Below, piece by piece: positions 55,701 through 63,746 of a stretch of DNA of 64,000 nucleotides. The number at the start of each line of letters is the position of its first letter. Positions within the stretch are counted from its first letter, which is position 1. Where the stretch lies: the NCBI GenBank assembly GCA_025934735.1, contig JAICWP010000023.1, forward strand, positions 1-64,000, given 5' to 3'. The DNA is from Terriglobales bacterium (GTDB taxonomy: Bacteria; Acidobacteriota; Terriglobia; Terriglobales; Acidobacteriaceae). A program made the translations under genes and the position numbers. The notes under the pieces are model-generated. The model was not told the origin of the DNA, made no database searches, and saw nothing but the letters and a program-made list of their open reading frames with translations.

Positions 55701-55825
55701 GCTACAACTTGAATCCGCCGGTTTTTCCCGTGAACCAGGCCACCGGCGACCAGGCCTCCCCTTTTCCCCATGTGGAGACTGGCCGCCATATAAACTTTTT
55801 CTTTAGTATTGGACAGACATTCTGA
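52727..55825 (+). CDS. Omp85/BamA-family outer-membrane assembly protein with seven apparent POTRA domains
   Basis: This 1032-residue Omp85 protein inserts or exports proteins at the outer membrane. A signal peptide ends near PALAQ (29). By eye, seven POTRA domains follow at about residues 79-148, 152-230, 233-312, 314-389, 391-479, 481-561 and 562-637. BamA usually has five and TamA three. The C-terminal ~390 residues form the 16-strand barrel, with LRGF (about 880) as the VRGF/Y motif and a final Phe (FSIGQTF). The start is TTG 52727 with AAGGAG six bases upstream. The next gene overlaps its stop (TGATG). It may combine BamA- and TamA-like roles. Confidence 0.92.
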   Translation: MAVRTGFVRTLAMVAMLAAAGVVRPALAQGRDAAATSELRPRQSPASTQETVLSKPASDSVPASDAAPLGIVSEYQGLPVRDIRFAGVESGDLQQLQKVVTQKANQPLDRYKIRDSVRALFATGRFADVQVEADRTPQNQVDLVFRAVQNYFVGVVRVEGAPRELTTTQLANASKLQLGELYTQEKLQSGIDRMGQLLQENGYYQATITESEQRDAATQQVNISFHVDPGAQARVGRITLTGHAGFTLLELLNAAHFHPGDRVLTQNLTSTLRRLRKKYQKINRLEAQVSIPTQSYQPATNTVDYVLNIEPGPTVIIRVQGVGMRASEIKKLIPVYEENAVDEDLVNEGRRNLRDYMQTHGYFDAEVNVRRDFDEKKNERQIVYIVERGIRHKLTNINISGNSYFDSGMIRERMQVQPAGRLFSQGMYSQQLLAGDVNAIQNLYHANGFQQVKVTPAVHDNYLGQIGRIAIDIRIDEGPQTRVGTLRIVGNKTVPEQDLLPNLSNVEGQPFSQANIAADRDALLTYYFNNGFPDAAFEYTAQPEPGAPDRVDLAYTIREGQQFFVDRVLVDGLNYTRPYVVRRELQIHTGDPISQNQMYDSQSQLYNLGIFNEVDTAVQNPEGDVPNKNVLFSVQEARRYTFNYGIGFEAQTGQPAGPTQPQGETGVSPRVSFGVTRLNFRGRDHTISFKSHVGRLEQRALVSYDAPHWFNNDKLRLTFAAFYDNSLDVVTYTSNRLEGSAQIEQSWSKVTTTLYRFTYRRVQATNLVPLSPNLFPLLSQPVRVGMPSFTYIRDKRDNPIETTRGNYTTFDAGVAAGFFGSEASFSRMLVQNATYMPFGSTRSKNKWVFARSTTIGVENLFGKGEVIPLPERFLSGGGNTLRGFAINQAGPRDPATGAPLGGDALFINNLEVRTPTVSLPWLGNNMGFVVFHDAGNVFSSPNELAKGLARWNQDTSHCFVGSLSCNFNYLSQNLGAGVRYKTPIGPLRFDVGYNLNPPVFPVNQATGDQASPFPHVETGRHINFFFSIGQTF

Positions 55826-56514
55826 TGTTGCGGCGCTGTTTCCAAATCGGGGTGGTGCTGGCTTTAGCCGCAAGCGCGGCCATGGCTGGCGACATCATCG
55901 AGCGCGTGGTGGCCACGGTGAACAACCGGCCCATTCTGCAGAGTGATTGGGATGAGGAAGTGCGTTACGAAGCCTTTGTCAACCATCGGTCGCTTTCCCG
56001 CGTGACGTTGGCCGACCGCAAGGCGGCGCTGGACCGGCTGATTGACCAGGAATTGCTGCGCCAGCAAATCAAGGAAGACGAAGCAGAGGGAGTGCTGGCA
56101 GAGTCTCCTCCGCACATCGAAACCCGCCTGCAGGAGGTTCGCAAGCAGTATCCGGGCGCGGAGAAGCCGGCCACCTGGCAAGCTGACCTGCGGGAGTACG
56201 GGCTGAGAGAGCAGGACCTGATACGGCACGTCGCGCTGCAGGCGCAGCTGGAAAAGCTGATTGACGTGCGCCTGCGGCCCACCGTGCACATCAGCCACAC
56301 TACCATCGAGGCTTACTACCGGGATCAGCTGCTGCCGGAGTTGCGCAAGGCCGGGGTCAAGGATGTTCCCCTGGTGGAAGTTTCCCCCAAAATCGAGGAA
56401 CTCCTTACGCAGCGGCAAATGAACCAGCTGCTGGCCGCCTGGCTGCACGACCTGCGTTCACAAAGCGATATTCGGATGGGCGCCGCGCCTGAGGCGGGAG
56501 TCAGCCAGAGATGA
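55825..56514 (+). CDS. SurA N-terminal domain protein without a PPIase domain
   Basis: This 229-residue protein has a signal peptide (VVLALAASAAMAGD). The mature part matches the SurA N-terminal chaperone domain: IIERVVATVNNRPILQSDWDEE, then RKAALDRLIDQELLRQQI and a helical end. The parvulin-type PPIase domains of SurA are missing. Periplasmic chaperones of this kind hold outer-membrane proteins before insertion. Its ATG overlaps the Omp85 stop and its TGA overlaps the tamB ATG (ATGA), so all three are translationally coupled. Confidence 0.87.
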   Translation: MLRRCFQIGVVLALAASAAMAGDIIERVVATVNNRPILQSDWDEEVRYEAFVNHRSLSRVTLADRKAALDRLIDQELLRQQIKEDEAEGVLAESPPHIETRLQEVRKQYPGAEKPATWQADLREYGLREQDLIRHVALQAQLEKLIDVRLRPTVHISHTTIEAYYRDQLLPELRKAGVKDVPLVEVSPKIEELLTQRQMNQLLAAWLHDLRSQSDIRMGAAPEAGVSQR

Positions 56515-59500
56515 GCAGCAGCGTTCATCCCGGTTCTTCGCCGGCCGAAGGCCACAGCGGGCCGCCGCGCAAGCGCCTCATTCTGCCCGCCACCGTCGGC
56601 ATTCTTGTGCTCGCGGCTTTTCTGCTCGCGGGATGGTACCTCACCAGCGCCGGTTTCCAGGAACGGGTGCGGTCGCGCGTAGTGGCCGAACTGCAGCGCT
56701 CCACCGGTGGTCGAGTCGAACTCGGCGCTTTCCAGTGGAACCTTTCGCAGCTGCAGTTCGAAGCCCGTAATCTGACCATTCACGGGCGCGAAGGGGCCGG
56801 GGAACTGCCCTTCTTCCATGCCGACCAGGTGCTGGTCCGGATGCGCGTCGCTTCCGTGTTCAGCCAGCGCGTGGCTTTGAGCTACATGCAGGTGGACCAC
56901 CCCGTGATTCACCTGGTGGCCTATCCCGACGGCACCACCAACCAGCCCCAGCCCAGCGCCCGCCCGCCCACTTTGCAGGCCGACGTGGAACAGTTGTTCC
57001 GGCTCGCGGTGCACCGGTTGGATGTGCGTGGCGGGGAGCTTGTGCTCAATGATCGCAGCGTTCCCCTCGACCTCACCGCCGATGACGTGACCGCCAACAT
57101 GGACTACGCCTTCCGGCCGCGCCGCTATGACGGCCGGGTAAGCATCGGCAAACTGGATACGCGGCTGAAGGACATGCGGCCGTTTGCCTCCCGCGCCGAT
57201 CTTGAGTTCACCCTGTGGCCCAGTTGGGCGCAGGTCAAGTCGCTGCATTGGACTTCCGGCAAGTCGCACCTGGAAATCAGCGGACATGTGGATAACTTCA
57301 GCCGTCCCGCCCTGACCCTCGCCTATCAGGGTGCGGTGGATGTAGCGGAATTGGGAGCGGTTCTGCGGCGGCGCGAATTGCGCTCCGGCACCGCCGCCGT
57401 GCAAGGCAATGCCGGTTATCAGCTCGGCAACTATCTGGCCAGCGGACGCGTGGAGGCCTCAGACCTGCAAGTAAGCGCGCCCTCAGGCATGGTGCGCCAC
57501 GCCAGCCTCGGAGGAGAGTATTCGCTGAGCAACGACCGTGTGGAGCTCTCCGGTGTTTCCGGCCATGCCCTGGGAGGCAAGCTCAGCGGCGACCTGCAAA
57601 TCGTGTACCTGGTTGAGCCCACGGTCCGAGCTCCGCATCATGTGTTGCCTCCGTCTCCGGGGGAAGAGCGCGGCACGGCTCACCTGCGCCTGGAAGGCGT
57701 ATCGGTGGCCCAGCTTACACAGAGCGTCTCCACGCGCTCATTTCCGGTAGGAGGTTTGGGTCTGGCCGGAACCGCTTCGGGGACAGTCGAGGCGGGCTGG
57801 CGGGGCACTCCGAGCAATGCCGACGTAAAGATGAATCTCGCTGTGTTGCCGACGCCGGGCAGGCAGCCTGGCCAGTTGCCGGTGAATGGGCAGGTGCAGG
57901 CCAGCTACAGCGGCTCCCGGCATCTGCTGACCTTTTCGCAGCTGAACGCGGCCACGCCAGCCAGCACTGTGACCGCCAGCGGTACGTTGGGCTCGTCCTC
58001 GGCGAACCTCAGCCTGAATCTGGCGACCACGAATCTGGGTGAACTGCAACCCATCCTGGCGGCTTTCCAGGGCCCTCGGCACATTCCGCTTGTGGTACAC
58101 GGAAAAGCTGTGTTTTACGGCGCCGTTGCCGGCAAGATTTCCGCTCCCACTTTCACCGGGCACCTGCTGGTGACGGATTTCGATACCGTACTGCGCCCTG
58201 GTGCCCGCGGGATTTCCAAAGCGCCGCGGCAAATTCATTGGGACCTGCTGAGTAGCGATGTGCAGCTCTCGCCGGACAAGCTGGTTACCCGGCACGGCAT
58301 TCTGCGGCGCGAACCGGCGCAGCTGTCTTTTGACGGCAGCCTTGGCCTGACGCGGTATCAAACTACCCCTGCCGGTGCTCTCTCCGCCCAGGTGCGGGTG
58401 CAGGGCGGCGAACTCGCTGATGTGGTGGCGCTGGCGGGTTACAGCTATCCGCTCTCCGGCGAGCTGAATGCCAGGCTGCAGGTCGGTGGCACGTGGCAGG
58501 CGCCGCGCGGCGAGGGCGAGATTGAGGTGGCGCATCCGGCCTATGCCAGCGCGCGCTTCAATCGCCTGAGCGCGCACCTGCTCTTTTCCGGAAGTCAGGT
58601 TCAGCTGAATAACCTGAACCTTGCCCAGGGCCCGAGCCAGATCACGGGCGCCGCCGGTTACGACTTCCGCAGCACGGAGCTGCACTTCAATTTGCAGGGC
58701 GGCAATTTTGATCTGGCGAAATTCTCCTCTTTGCAGAGCAGCCGCATTACGGTAGCGGGGCAGATGGGGTTTTCGCTGCAAGGGTCGGGGACGCTGCGGG
58801 CACCCGTCATTGACGGCACCATTAACCTGCGACAGCTCACGCTGGACGGCGAACGCGAGGGCGACTTCGCCCTGACCGCGAACACCCACGGCTCTAGCAC
58901 CCGCCTGGTCGGCCGCTCGCAGTTCATCCACGCCGACCTCGGCCTGGATGGCGACCTCCGGCTGCAGGGCGATTTGCCCATTCAAATGACGCTGCGCTTC
59001 TCCCGCCTGGACGTGGATCCCCTGCTGCAGGCCTATTTCCGGGGGCAGCTCACTGGTCATTCCTCGAGCGCCGGAACCATTACTGTGAACGGGCCGCTGC
59101 TCCGGCCTCGCGATCTGGAAATTCGAGGCAATGTGGCGGAGTTCCGCGCCGATATCGAGAATCTCAAAATCCAGAACAGCGGTCCTCTGCAATTTGCCGT
59201 GGCGCAGCGCACCCTGACCCTGCAGCACTTTCACCTGCTGGGGGACGGCACGGATTTTGAGGCTACGGGCACCGCCCAGCTGGCTGCGCCGCAGGTGTTG
59301 AATCTGCGCGCGAACGGCACCATCAATCTGAAAATCGTGCAAACTCTGAACCCGGATTACATGTCCTCGGGCCTCATGACCGTGGCCCTGGGCTTTGGCG
59401 GGACCATGGCCGCTCCGGACGTGCGCGGGCGGGTGCAGATCAGCAACGGATCGCTTGCCTATATTGACCTGCCCAGCGGGCTCAGCAACATCAATGGCAC

Positions 59501-60575
59501 CCTGGTGTTCAATCAGGACCGGCTGCGGGTGCAGACGCTGACCGCGCAGACCGGCGGCGGGCTGCTCAACCTGGGCGGGTTCATTACCTACAATCGGACC
59601 CTGAACTTCGACCTGACCGCCCAGGGCAAGGACATACGCCTGCGCTACCCGCCAGGCATGAGCACCACCGCCAACGTCAACCTGCGGCTGGTGGGAGCGC
59701 TCAACCGCTCCACTCTCACGGGCGACATTCTGGTGACGCGTTTTCAGCTGGCCCGCAACTTCGATTTGGCCAGCTACCTGGCCCGCGCCAAGGGCTCTAC
59801 CGCGCTGCCCAATCCTGAGTCTCCGCTCAACAATTTGCGGCTGGACGTCCACGTAATCACCACGCCTGAACTGGACGTGCAGACCGCAATTGCCCGGGTG
59901 GCTGGCGATGCGGACCTGCGCCTGCGAGGTACAGCAGCCAAGCCCGTGGTCCTGGGCCGGGTGGATATTGCCCGCGGCGATGTGAACTTCAGCGGAACCA
60001 AATACCACCTGGAGCGCGGTGACATCACTTTCAGCAACCCGGTCCGCATCGAACCGGTGCTCGACCTGGAGGCTAGCGCCCGGGTGCGGGATTACGACAT
60101 CACCCTCGGCTTCCACGGGCAGATTGATAAGCTCAACGCCACCTACAGCTCGGAGCCGCCGCTGCCCACCGCGGACATCATCGCCCTGCTGGCCATGGGC
60201 CGTACCCGCGAAGAATCGGCGCTTTTGCAGCAGCAGCCCGACACCAGCTACACCCGCAGCGCTTCCAACGCCATCCTCAGCGAGGCCATGAACGCGGCCA
60301 ACAACAACCGCCTGGAGAAGATTTTTGGCGTCAGCCGGGTGAAGATTGATCCGGAAGCGGGCGGGGCGGAAAACAACCCGAGCTGGACACGCGTCACCAT
60401 CGAGCAGCAGATCTCGAACGCCCTCACTCTTACCTACATCACCAACGTTTCCCAGGCGCAGCAGCAGATAATTCAAGCCGAGTACTACCTGACCCGCAAC
60501 ATCTCCCTCATCGCCCTGCGCGACCAGAACGGCGTGGTCAGCTTCGATATCAGCATCCGGCGTCGCAAGAAATAG
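56511..60575 (+). CDS. tamB: TamB family translocation/assembly protein
   Basis: This 1354-residue AsmA/TamB-type protein has a single N-terminal transmembrane helix (about residues 23-43), a very long beta-rich groove domain and the C-terminal DUF490/TamB domain (EASARVRDYDITLGFHGQID, IIALLAMGRTREESALLQQ, then ISIRRRKK). TamB bridges inner and outer membranes; it works with an Omp85 partner and may also move phospholipids. The partner here is encoded by the first gene of the same operon. A large antisense frame across it is a by-product of high GC. Confidence 0.92.
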   Translation: MSSSVHPGSSPAEGHSGPPRKRLILPATVGILVLAAFLLAGWYLTSAGFQERVRSRVVAELQRSTGGRVELGAFQWNLSQLQFEARNLTIHGREGAGELPFFHADQVLVRMRVASVFSQRVALSYMQVDHPVIHLVAYPDGTTNQPQPSARPPTLQADVEQLFRLAVHRLDVRGGELVLNDRSVPLDLTADDVTANMDYAFRPRRYDGRVSIGKLDTRLKDMRPFASRADLEFTLWPSWAQVKSLHWTSGKSHLEISGHVDNFSRPALTLAYQGAVDVAELGAVLRRRELRSGTAAVQGNAGYQLGNYLASGRVEASDLQVSAPSGMVRHASLGGEYSLSNDRVELSGVSGHALGGKLSGDLQIVYLVEPTVRAPHHVLPPSPGEERGTAHLRLEGVSVAQLTQSVSTRSFPVGGLGLAGTASGTVEAGWRGTPSNADVKMNLAVLPTPGRQPGQLPVNGQVQASYSGSRHLLTFSQLNAATPASTVTASGTLGSSSANLSLNLATTNLGELQPILAAFQGPRHIPLVVHGKAVFYGAVAGKISAPTFTGHLLVTDFDTVLRPGARGISKAPRQIHWDLLSSDVQLSPDKLVTRHGILRREPAQLSFDGSLGLTRYQTTPAGALSAQVRVQGGELADVVALAGYSYPLSGELNARLQVGGTWQAPRGEGEIEVAHPAYASARFNRLSAHLLFSGSQVQLNNLNLAQGPSQITGAAGYDFRSTELHFNLQGGNFDLAKFSSLQSSRITVAGQMGFSLQGSGTLRAPVIDGTINLRQLTLDGEREGDFALTANTHGSSTRLVGRSQFIHADLGLDGDLRLQGDLPIQMTLRFSRLDVDPLLQAYFRGQLTGHSSSAGTITVNGPLLRPRDLEIRGNVAEFRADIENLKIQNSGPLQFAVAQRTLTLQHFHLLGDGTDFEATGTAQLAAPQVLNLRANGTINLKIVQTLNPDYMSSGLMTVALGFGGTMAAPDVRGRVQISNGSLAYIDLPSGLSNINGTLVFNQDRLRVQTLTAQTGGGLLNLGGFITYNRTLNFDLTAQGKDIRLRYPPGMSTTANVNLRLVGALNRSTLTGDILVTRFQLARNFDLASYLARAKGSTALPNPESPLNNLRLDVHVITTPELDVQTAIARVAGDADLRLRGTAAKPVVLGRVDIARGDVNFSGTKYHLERGDITFSNPVRIEPVLDLEASARVRDYDITLGFHGQIDKLNATYSSEPPLPTADIIALLAMGRTREESALLQQQPDTSYTRSASNAILSEAMNAANNNRLEKIFGVSRVKIDPEAGGAENNPSWTRVTIEQQISNALTLTYITNVSQAQQQIIQAEYYLTRNISLIALRDQNGVVSFDISIRRRKK

Positions 60576-60785
60576 AGCACCGAAGGGCCCCGGCAGCACG
60601 CCGCCGTTCCTGTGGCCACTTGCCGCACTTCCCGAACTGGGAAAGTTTGCTATTTGTTCGGTAAAGGCGGAAGCACCTCTCATTTCGGAGCACATACACT
60701 AAAAGCGGGACAAAACTACCCGCCTTACTCTCATCTAAGAGCGAAGAGCTTCGGATACAGACTGAGCGGCAAGAGGAGAAAGAAC

Positions 60786-61550
60786 ATGAGAAAGATGGCA
60801 GTCTACTTTCCGGCCGTGCTGCTGGCCCTGGTTTTATCGGTGCCCGCGCTGGCCAAGAGTGATTCTAATGGCGGCAAGTACGACCAGGGAATCCAGAACA
60901 GCATGCAGAAGTGGCTGCAGGATCACGGCAGCAAATTCAGCGGTGTGCAAGCCTCAGTGCAGGACGGCGTGGTTACGCTCACCGGCGAGGTGCCGCTGCT
61001 GATTGACAAACTGGACGCCGATAAGCACGCTCACGGCATTGACCACGTGCAGGCCGTGCGCAATGAGATCCAAGTGAAGGGTGGGGTTTCCGACCAGCAG
61101 TTGCAGGAGCAACTGGCCGGCAAGCTCCGTTACGACCGCATCGGCTATGGCGTCATTTTCAATTCCCTCACCTTAGGCGTCAACAATGGGATCGCCACCG
61201 TGGGCGGCAGCGTGCACGATTATCCCAGCCGGGATTCCGCCCTGGCCATCGTGGAGACTACTCCGGGCGTGCGCGGCGTGGTGGACAACATCCAGGTGCA
61301 ACCCACCTCGAACTTCGATGATGCACTGCGCATCCGCCTGGCGCAGGCCATCTACGGTCAGCCGGCGATGCAGAAGTACGCCATGGTTCCGGAGGCGCCA
61401 ATCCGCATCGTGGTCAATAACGGCCACGTAACCCTCAATGGCGTGGTAGACAGCCAGATGGATAAGCAGATCGCAGAAACCCAGGCCAAGGCCGTGCCGG
61501 GAGTTTTCAGCGTGGATAACCAGCTGATGGTAGCGGGGAAGCAGAAGTAA
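60786..61550 (+). CDS. Exported BON-domain protein
   Basis: It has about 254 residues from ATG 60786, with a signal peptide (FPAVLLALVLSVPALAKSD). At least two, probably three, BON domains are visible (VQDGVVTLTGEVPLLIDKLD, VNNGIATVGGSVHDYPSRDS and VNNGHVTLNGVVDSQMDKQI). BON domains bind phospholipid surfaces in the periplasm, so the protein probably helps keep the envelope intact, in keeping with the preceding TAM/BAM-like operon. A hairpin repeat starts right after its stop codon. Confidence 0.88.
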   Translation: MRKMAVYFPAVLLALVLSVPALAKSDSNGGKYDQGIQNSMQKWLQDHGSKFSGVQASVQDGVVTLTGEVPLLIDKLDADKHAHGIDHVQAVRNEIQVKGGVSDQQLQEQLAGKLRYDRIGYGVIFNSLTLGVNNGIATVGGSVHDYPSRDSALAIVETTPGVRGVVDNIQVQPTSNFDDALRIRLAQAIYGQPAMQKYAMVPEAPIRIVVNNGHVTLNGVVDSQMDKQIAETQAKAVPGVFSVDNQLMVAGKQK

Positions 61551-61618
61551 CAGATCAGTGGCCGGTGGCCGGTGCTCAGCGCCGAACCGCTGAATACCGG
61601 CCACTGCCGCTGACCACT
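61551..61618. repeat. Imperfect hairpin after the BON gene
   Basis: CAGTGGCCGGTGGCCGGTGCT faces ACCGGCCACTGCCGCTG, so the gap folds into a stem. It starts one base after the BON stop and belongs to the degenerate short-word type. Confidence 0.6.
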
Positions 61619-61637
61619 TTGCTTCCATCCCCTCCAT

Positions 61638-61643
61638 TACAAT
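61638..61643 (+). promoter_or_regulatory. Candidate -10 box for mqnP
   Basis: TACAAT ends six bases before the GTG at 61650, so transcription would begin at or next to the start codon. No Shine-Dalgarno is visible. A leaderless transcript is likely. Confidence 0.45.
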
Positions 61644-61649
61644 GTTTTC

Positions 61650-62510
61650 GTGCCCATCCTGCACAACCTGCGCACGACCCTGGAAATGATCAAGTGGGAG
61701 CACTCGATTTTTGCGCTCCCCTTCGCACTCTGTGGCGCCATGCTGGCGGCCGGAGGCTGGCCCACGGTCTGGCAGCTGGGCTGGATCATTGTGGCCATGG
61801 TAGCGGCGCGGTCGGCGGCCATGGCTTTCAACCGCCTCGCCGATGCCGAAATTGACGCCATCAATCCGCGCACCCAGACGCGCGCCTTGCCCAGCGGAGC
61901 CCTGTCCCGCGGGTTCGTGGGCGCCTTCGTCACGGTAGCGTGCCTGGTGTTCGTGCTGGCGGCCTCGCAGTTGAACCGCCTCACCCTGCTGCTCTCGCCG
62001 GTCGCCCTCGCGATTGTGCTTCTCTACTCCTATACCAAGCGCTTTACCCGCTGGTCGCACCTGGTGCTGGGATTTGCCCTGGGGGTGGCGCCCAGTGCCG
62101 CCTGGATTGCGGTGCGCGGCTCGCTCGATCCCCGCATCCTGCTGCTCACGGCGGCGGTTACCTTCTGGGTAGGCGGCTTTGACGTGCTCTATGCCTGCCA
62201 GGATTATGATTTCGACGTGCGCAACCAGCTGCACTCCATCCCTCGCTACCTGGGCATTGGACCCGCTCTGCTGATTGCCCGCCTCTTCCACGCCGCCATG
62301 ATGCTCCTGCTGGTTGCCCTGGTGCTTAGCTTTCACCTGGGCGCGCTGGGGCTGGCCGGTGTCGCGGTGGTCGGCCTGCTGCTGGCCTACGAGCACTCGC
62401 TGGTTTCCCGCGACAATCTCAGCCGGCTGAACGCCGCGTTTTTCACCATGAATGGAGTGATCTCGGTGGTGTTCTTCCTGTTCGTGGCGGCCGACCTGCT
62501 GCTGAAGTAG
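61650..62510 (+). CDS. mqnP: UbiA-family prenyltransferase, probable menaquinone MqnP
   Basis: This 286-residue membrane enzyme with about nine helices attaches a polyprenyl chain to an aromatic acid. The first Asp-rich motif is [23 protein letters not shown] and the second is [15 protein letters not shown]. The gene stands directly before mqnE, so it is very likely MqnP of the futalosine menaquinone pathway, not UbiA or MenA; this choice rests on context. Start is GTG 61650 with a TACAAT just upstream. The substrate polyprenyl diphosphate would come from the synthase at 346-1335. Confidence 0.88.
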   Translation: MPILHNLRTTLEMIKWEHSIFALPFALCGAMLAAGGWPTVWQLGWIIVAMVAARSAAMAFNRLADAEIDAINPRTQTRALPSGALSRGFVGAFVTVACLVFVLAASQLNRLTLLLSPVALAIVLLYSYTKRFTRWSHLVLGFALGVAPSAAWIAVRGSLDPRILLLTAAVTFWVGGFDVLYACQDYDFDVRNQLHSIPRYLGIGPALLIARLFHAAMMLLLVALVLSFHLGALGLAGVAVVGLLLAYEHSLVSRDNLSRLNAAFFTMNGVISVVFFLFVAADLLLK

Positions 62511-62545
62511 CTGACTAGCTGCCTGGCTGGATAGCTGCCTGGTTT
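62506..62545. repeat. TAGCTG-word repeat overlapping the mqnP stop
   Basis: TAGCTGACTAGCTGCCTGG and CTGGATAGCTGCCTGG repeat from the mqnP stop codon (TAG, 62508-62510). The same words occur between tatD and metG. Confidence 0.65.
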
Positions 62546-62579
62546 CTCTCGCTTCGCCTGCATCGCGTCATACTCACCT

Positions 62580-63746
62580 GTGACGAACCCGAGGCTGCTG
62601 CGCTATCATCATTACGTGGCCTCGACGCATCCGTTCCAGACTGATGACGCGCGCTTGCAGCCTATTGCTGAGAAGGTCCTGAGCGGGCAGCGGCTCAGCG
62701 GCGATGACGCGCTCACCTTGTACGCTTCCCCCGACATTCTGGCCGTGGGCTGGCTGGCTAACCAGGTGCGCGAGCGCCTGCACGGCGACAACACCTATTT
62801 CAACGTCAACCGCCACATTAATCCCACCAATGTCTGCGTGGCCGCTTGCCGGCTGTGCGCATTTGGCCGCAAAAAGGACACTCCCGGCGCCTATACTATG
62901 GCCCTGGAAGAAGCCTGGCAGACCGCGGCTTCCGGCTATAGCGAGGCGGTCACCGAGTTCCACATCGTCGGAGGGCTGCATCCCGACCTGCCGTTTCAGT
63001 ACTTCCTTGACCTGATTCGCGGGCTCAAGGAGCGCTTTCCCAGCGTGCACCTGAAGGCCTTCACCATGGTCGAGGTGGCGTATTTGGCGAAACGCGCCAA
63101 GCTCTCCATCCGCGAAACGTTGGAGCAGCTCAAGGCCGCGGGCGTGGATTCATTGCCCGGCGGGGGAGCGGAAATTTTTGCCGACCGCATCCGCCACATG
63201 ATCTGCGATCATAAAATTGATGGCGACCAGTGGCTGGAGACGGCGCGCACCGCCCACCAGCTTGGCCTGCGCTCCAACGCCACCATGCTCTACGGGCACA
63301 TCGAGAGCGACGAGGACCGCGTGGACCACCTGCTCAAATTGCGGGCTTTGCAGGACGAAACCGGCGGATTCCAGACCTTTATCCCGCTGGCGTTCCATCC
63401 CGCGAACACCCCGCTGGAGCACTTGCCCACCACCACCGGAATGCTCGACCTGCGCCAGATCGCGGTGAGCCGCCTAGTGCTGGACAACTTCCCTCATATC
63501 AAAGCTTATTGGCAGATGCTGACCCCGCGCATCGCGCAAATCTCGTTGCGCTTCGGCGCCGATGACATGGATGGCACCGTAATCGAAGAGAAGATTTATC
63601 ACGATGCCGGCGCCACCACACCTCAGGGATTACGGCGCCAGGATCTGGAGCGGTTGATCCGCGAAGCCGGCCGCGTGCCCGTAGAGCGCGATACGCTCTA
63701 CCGCCCGGTCACCCGTACGGAAACGACCGTCACTGTGGGCGTGTAG
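62580..63746 (+). CDS. mqnE: Aminofutalosine synthase, radical SAM (MqnE)
   Basis: MqnE is a radical SAM enzyme of the futalosine route to menaquinone. It forms aminofutalosine from SAM and carboxyvinyl-oxybenzoate. The cluster motif CVAACRLC (CX3CX2C) lies near residue 88 after NRHINPTNV. Other matches are FHIVGGLHPDLPFQYF, GGGAEIFADRIRHMICDHK and SNATMLYGHIESDEDRV. Length is 388 residues from GTG 62580. A second GTG at 62616 (VASTHPFQT) is preceded by TATCAT at the right distance to be leaderless, so the true start may be there. It lies 70 bp after mqnP. Confidence 0.94.
   Translation: MTNPRLLRYHHYVASTHPFQTDDARLQPIAEKVLSGQRLSGDDALTLYASPDILAVGWLANQVRERLHGDNTYFNVNRHINPTNVCVAACRLCAFGRKKDTPGAYTMALEEAWQTAASGYSEAVTEFHIVGGLHPDLPFQYFLDLIRGLKERFPSVHLKAFTMVEVAYLAKRAKLSIRETLEQLKAAGVDSLPGGGAEIFADRIRHMICDHKIDGDQWLETARTAHQLGLRSNATMLYGHIESDEDRVDHLLKLRALQDETGGFQTFIPLAFHPANTPLEHLPTTTGMLDLRQIAVSRLVLDNFPHIKAYWQMLTPRIAQISLRFGADDMDGTVIEEKIYHDAGATTPQGLRRQDLERLIREAGRVPVERDTLYRPVTRTETTVTVGV

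Noticed and set aside
57738-60695. A 985-codon open frame antisense to tamB
   Set aside because: It exactly shadows a clear TamB gene; at this GC content long antisense frames are expected, and the protein shows no domain, signal peptide or ribosome-binding site.
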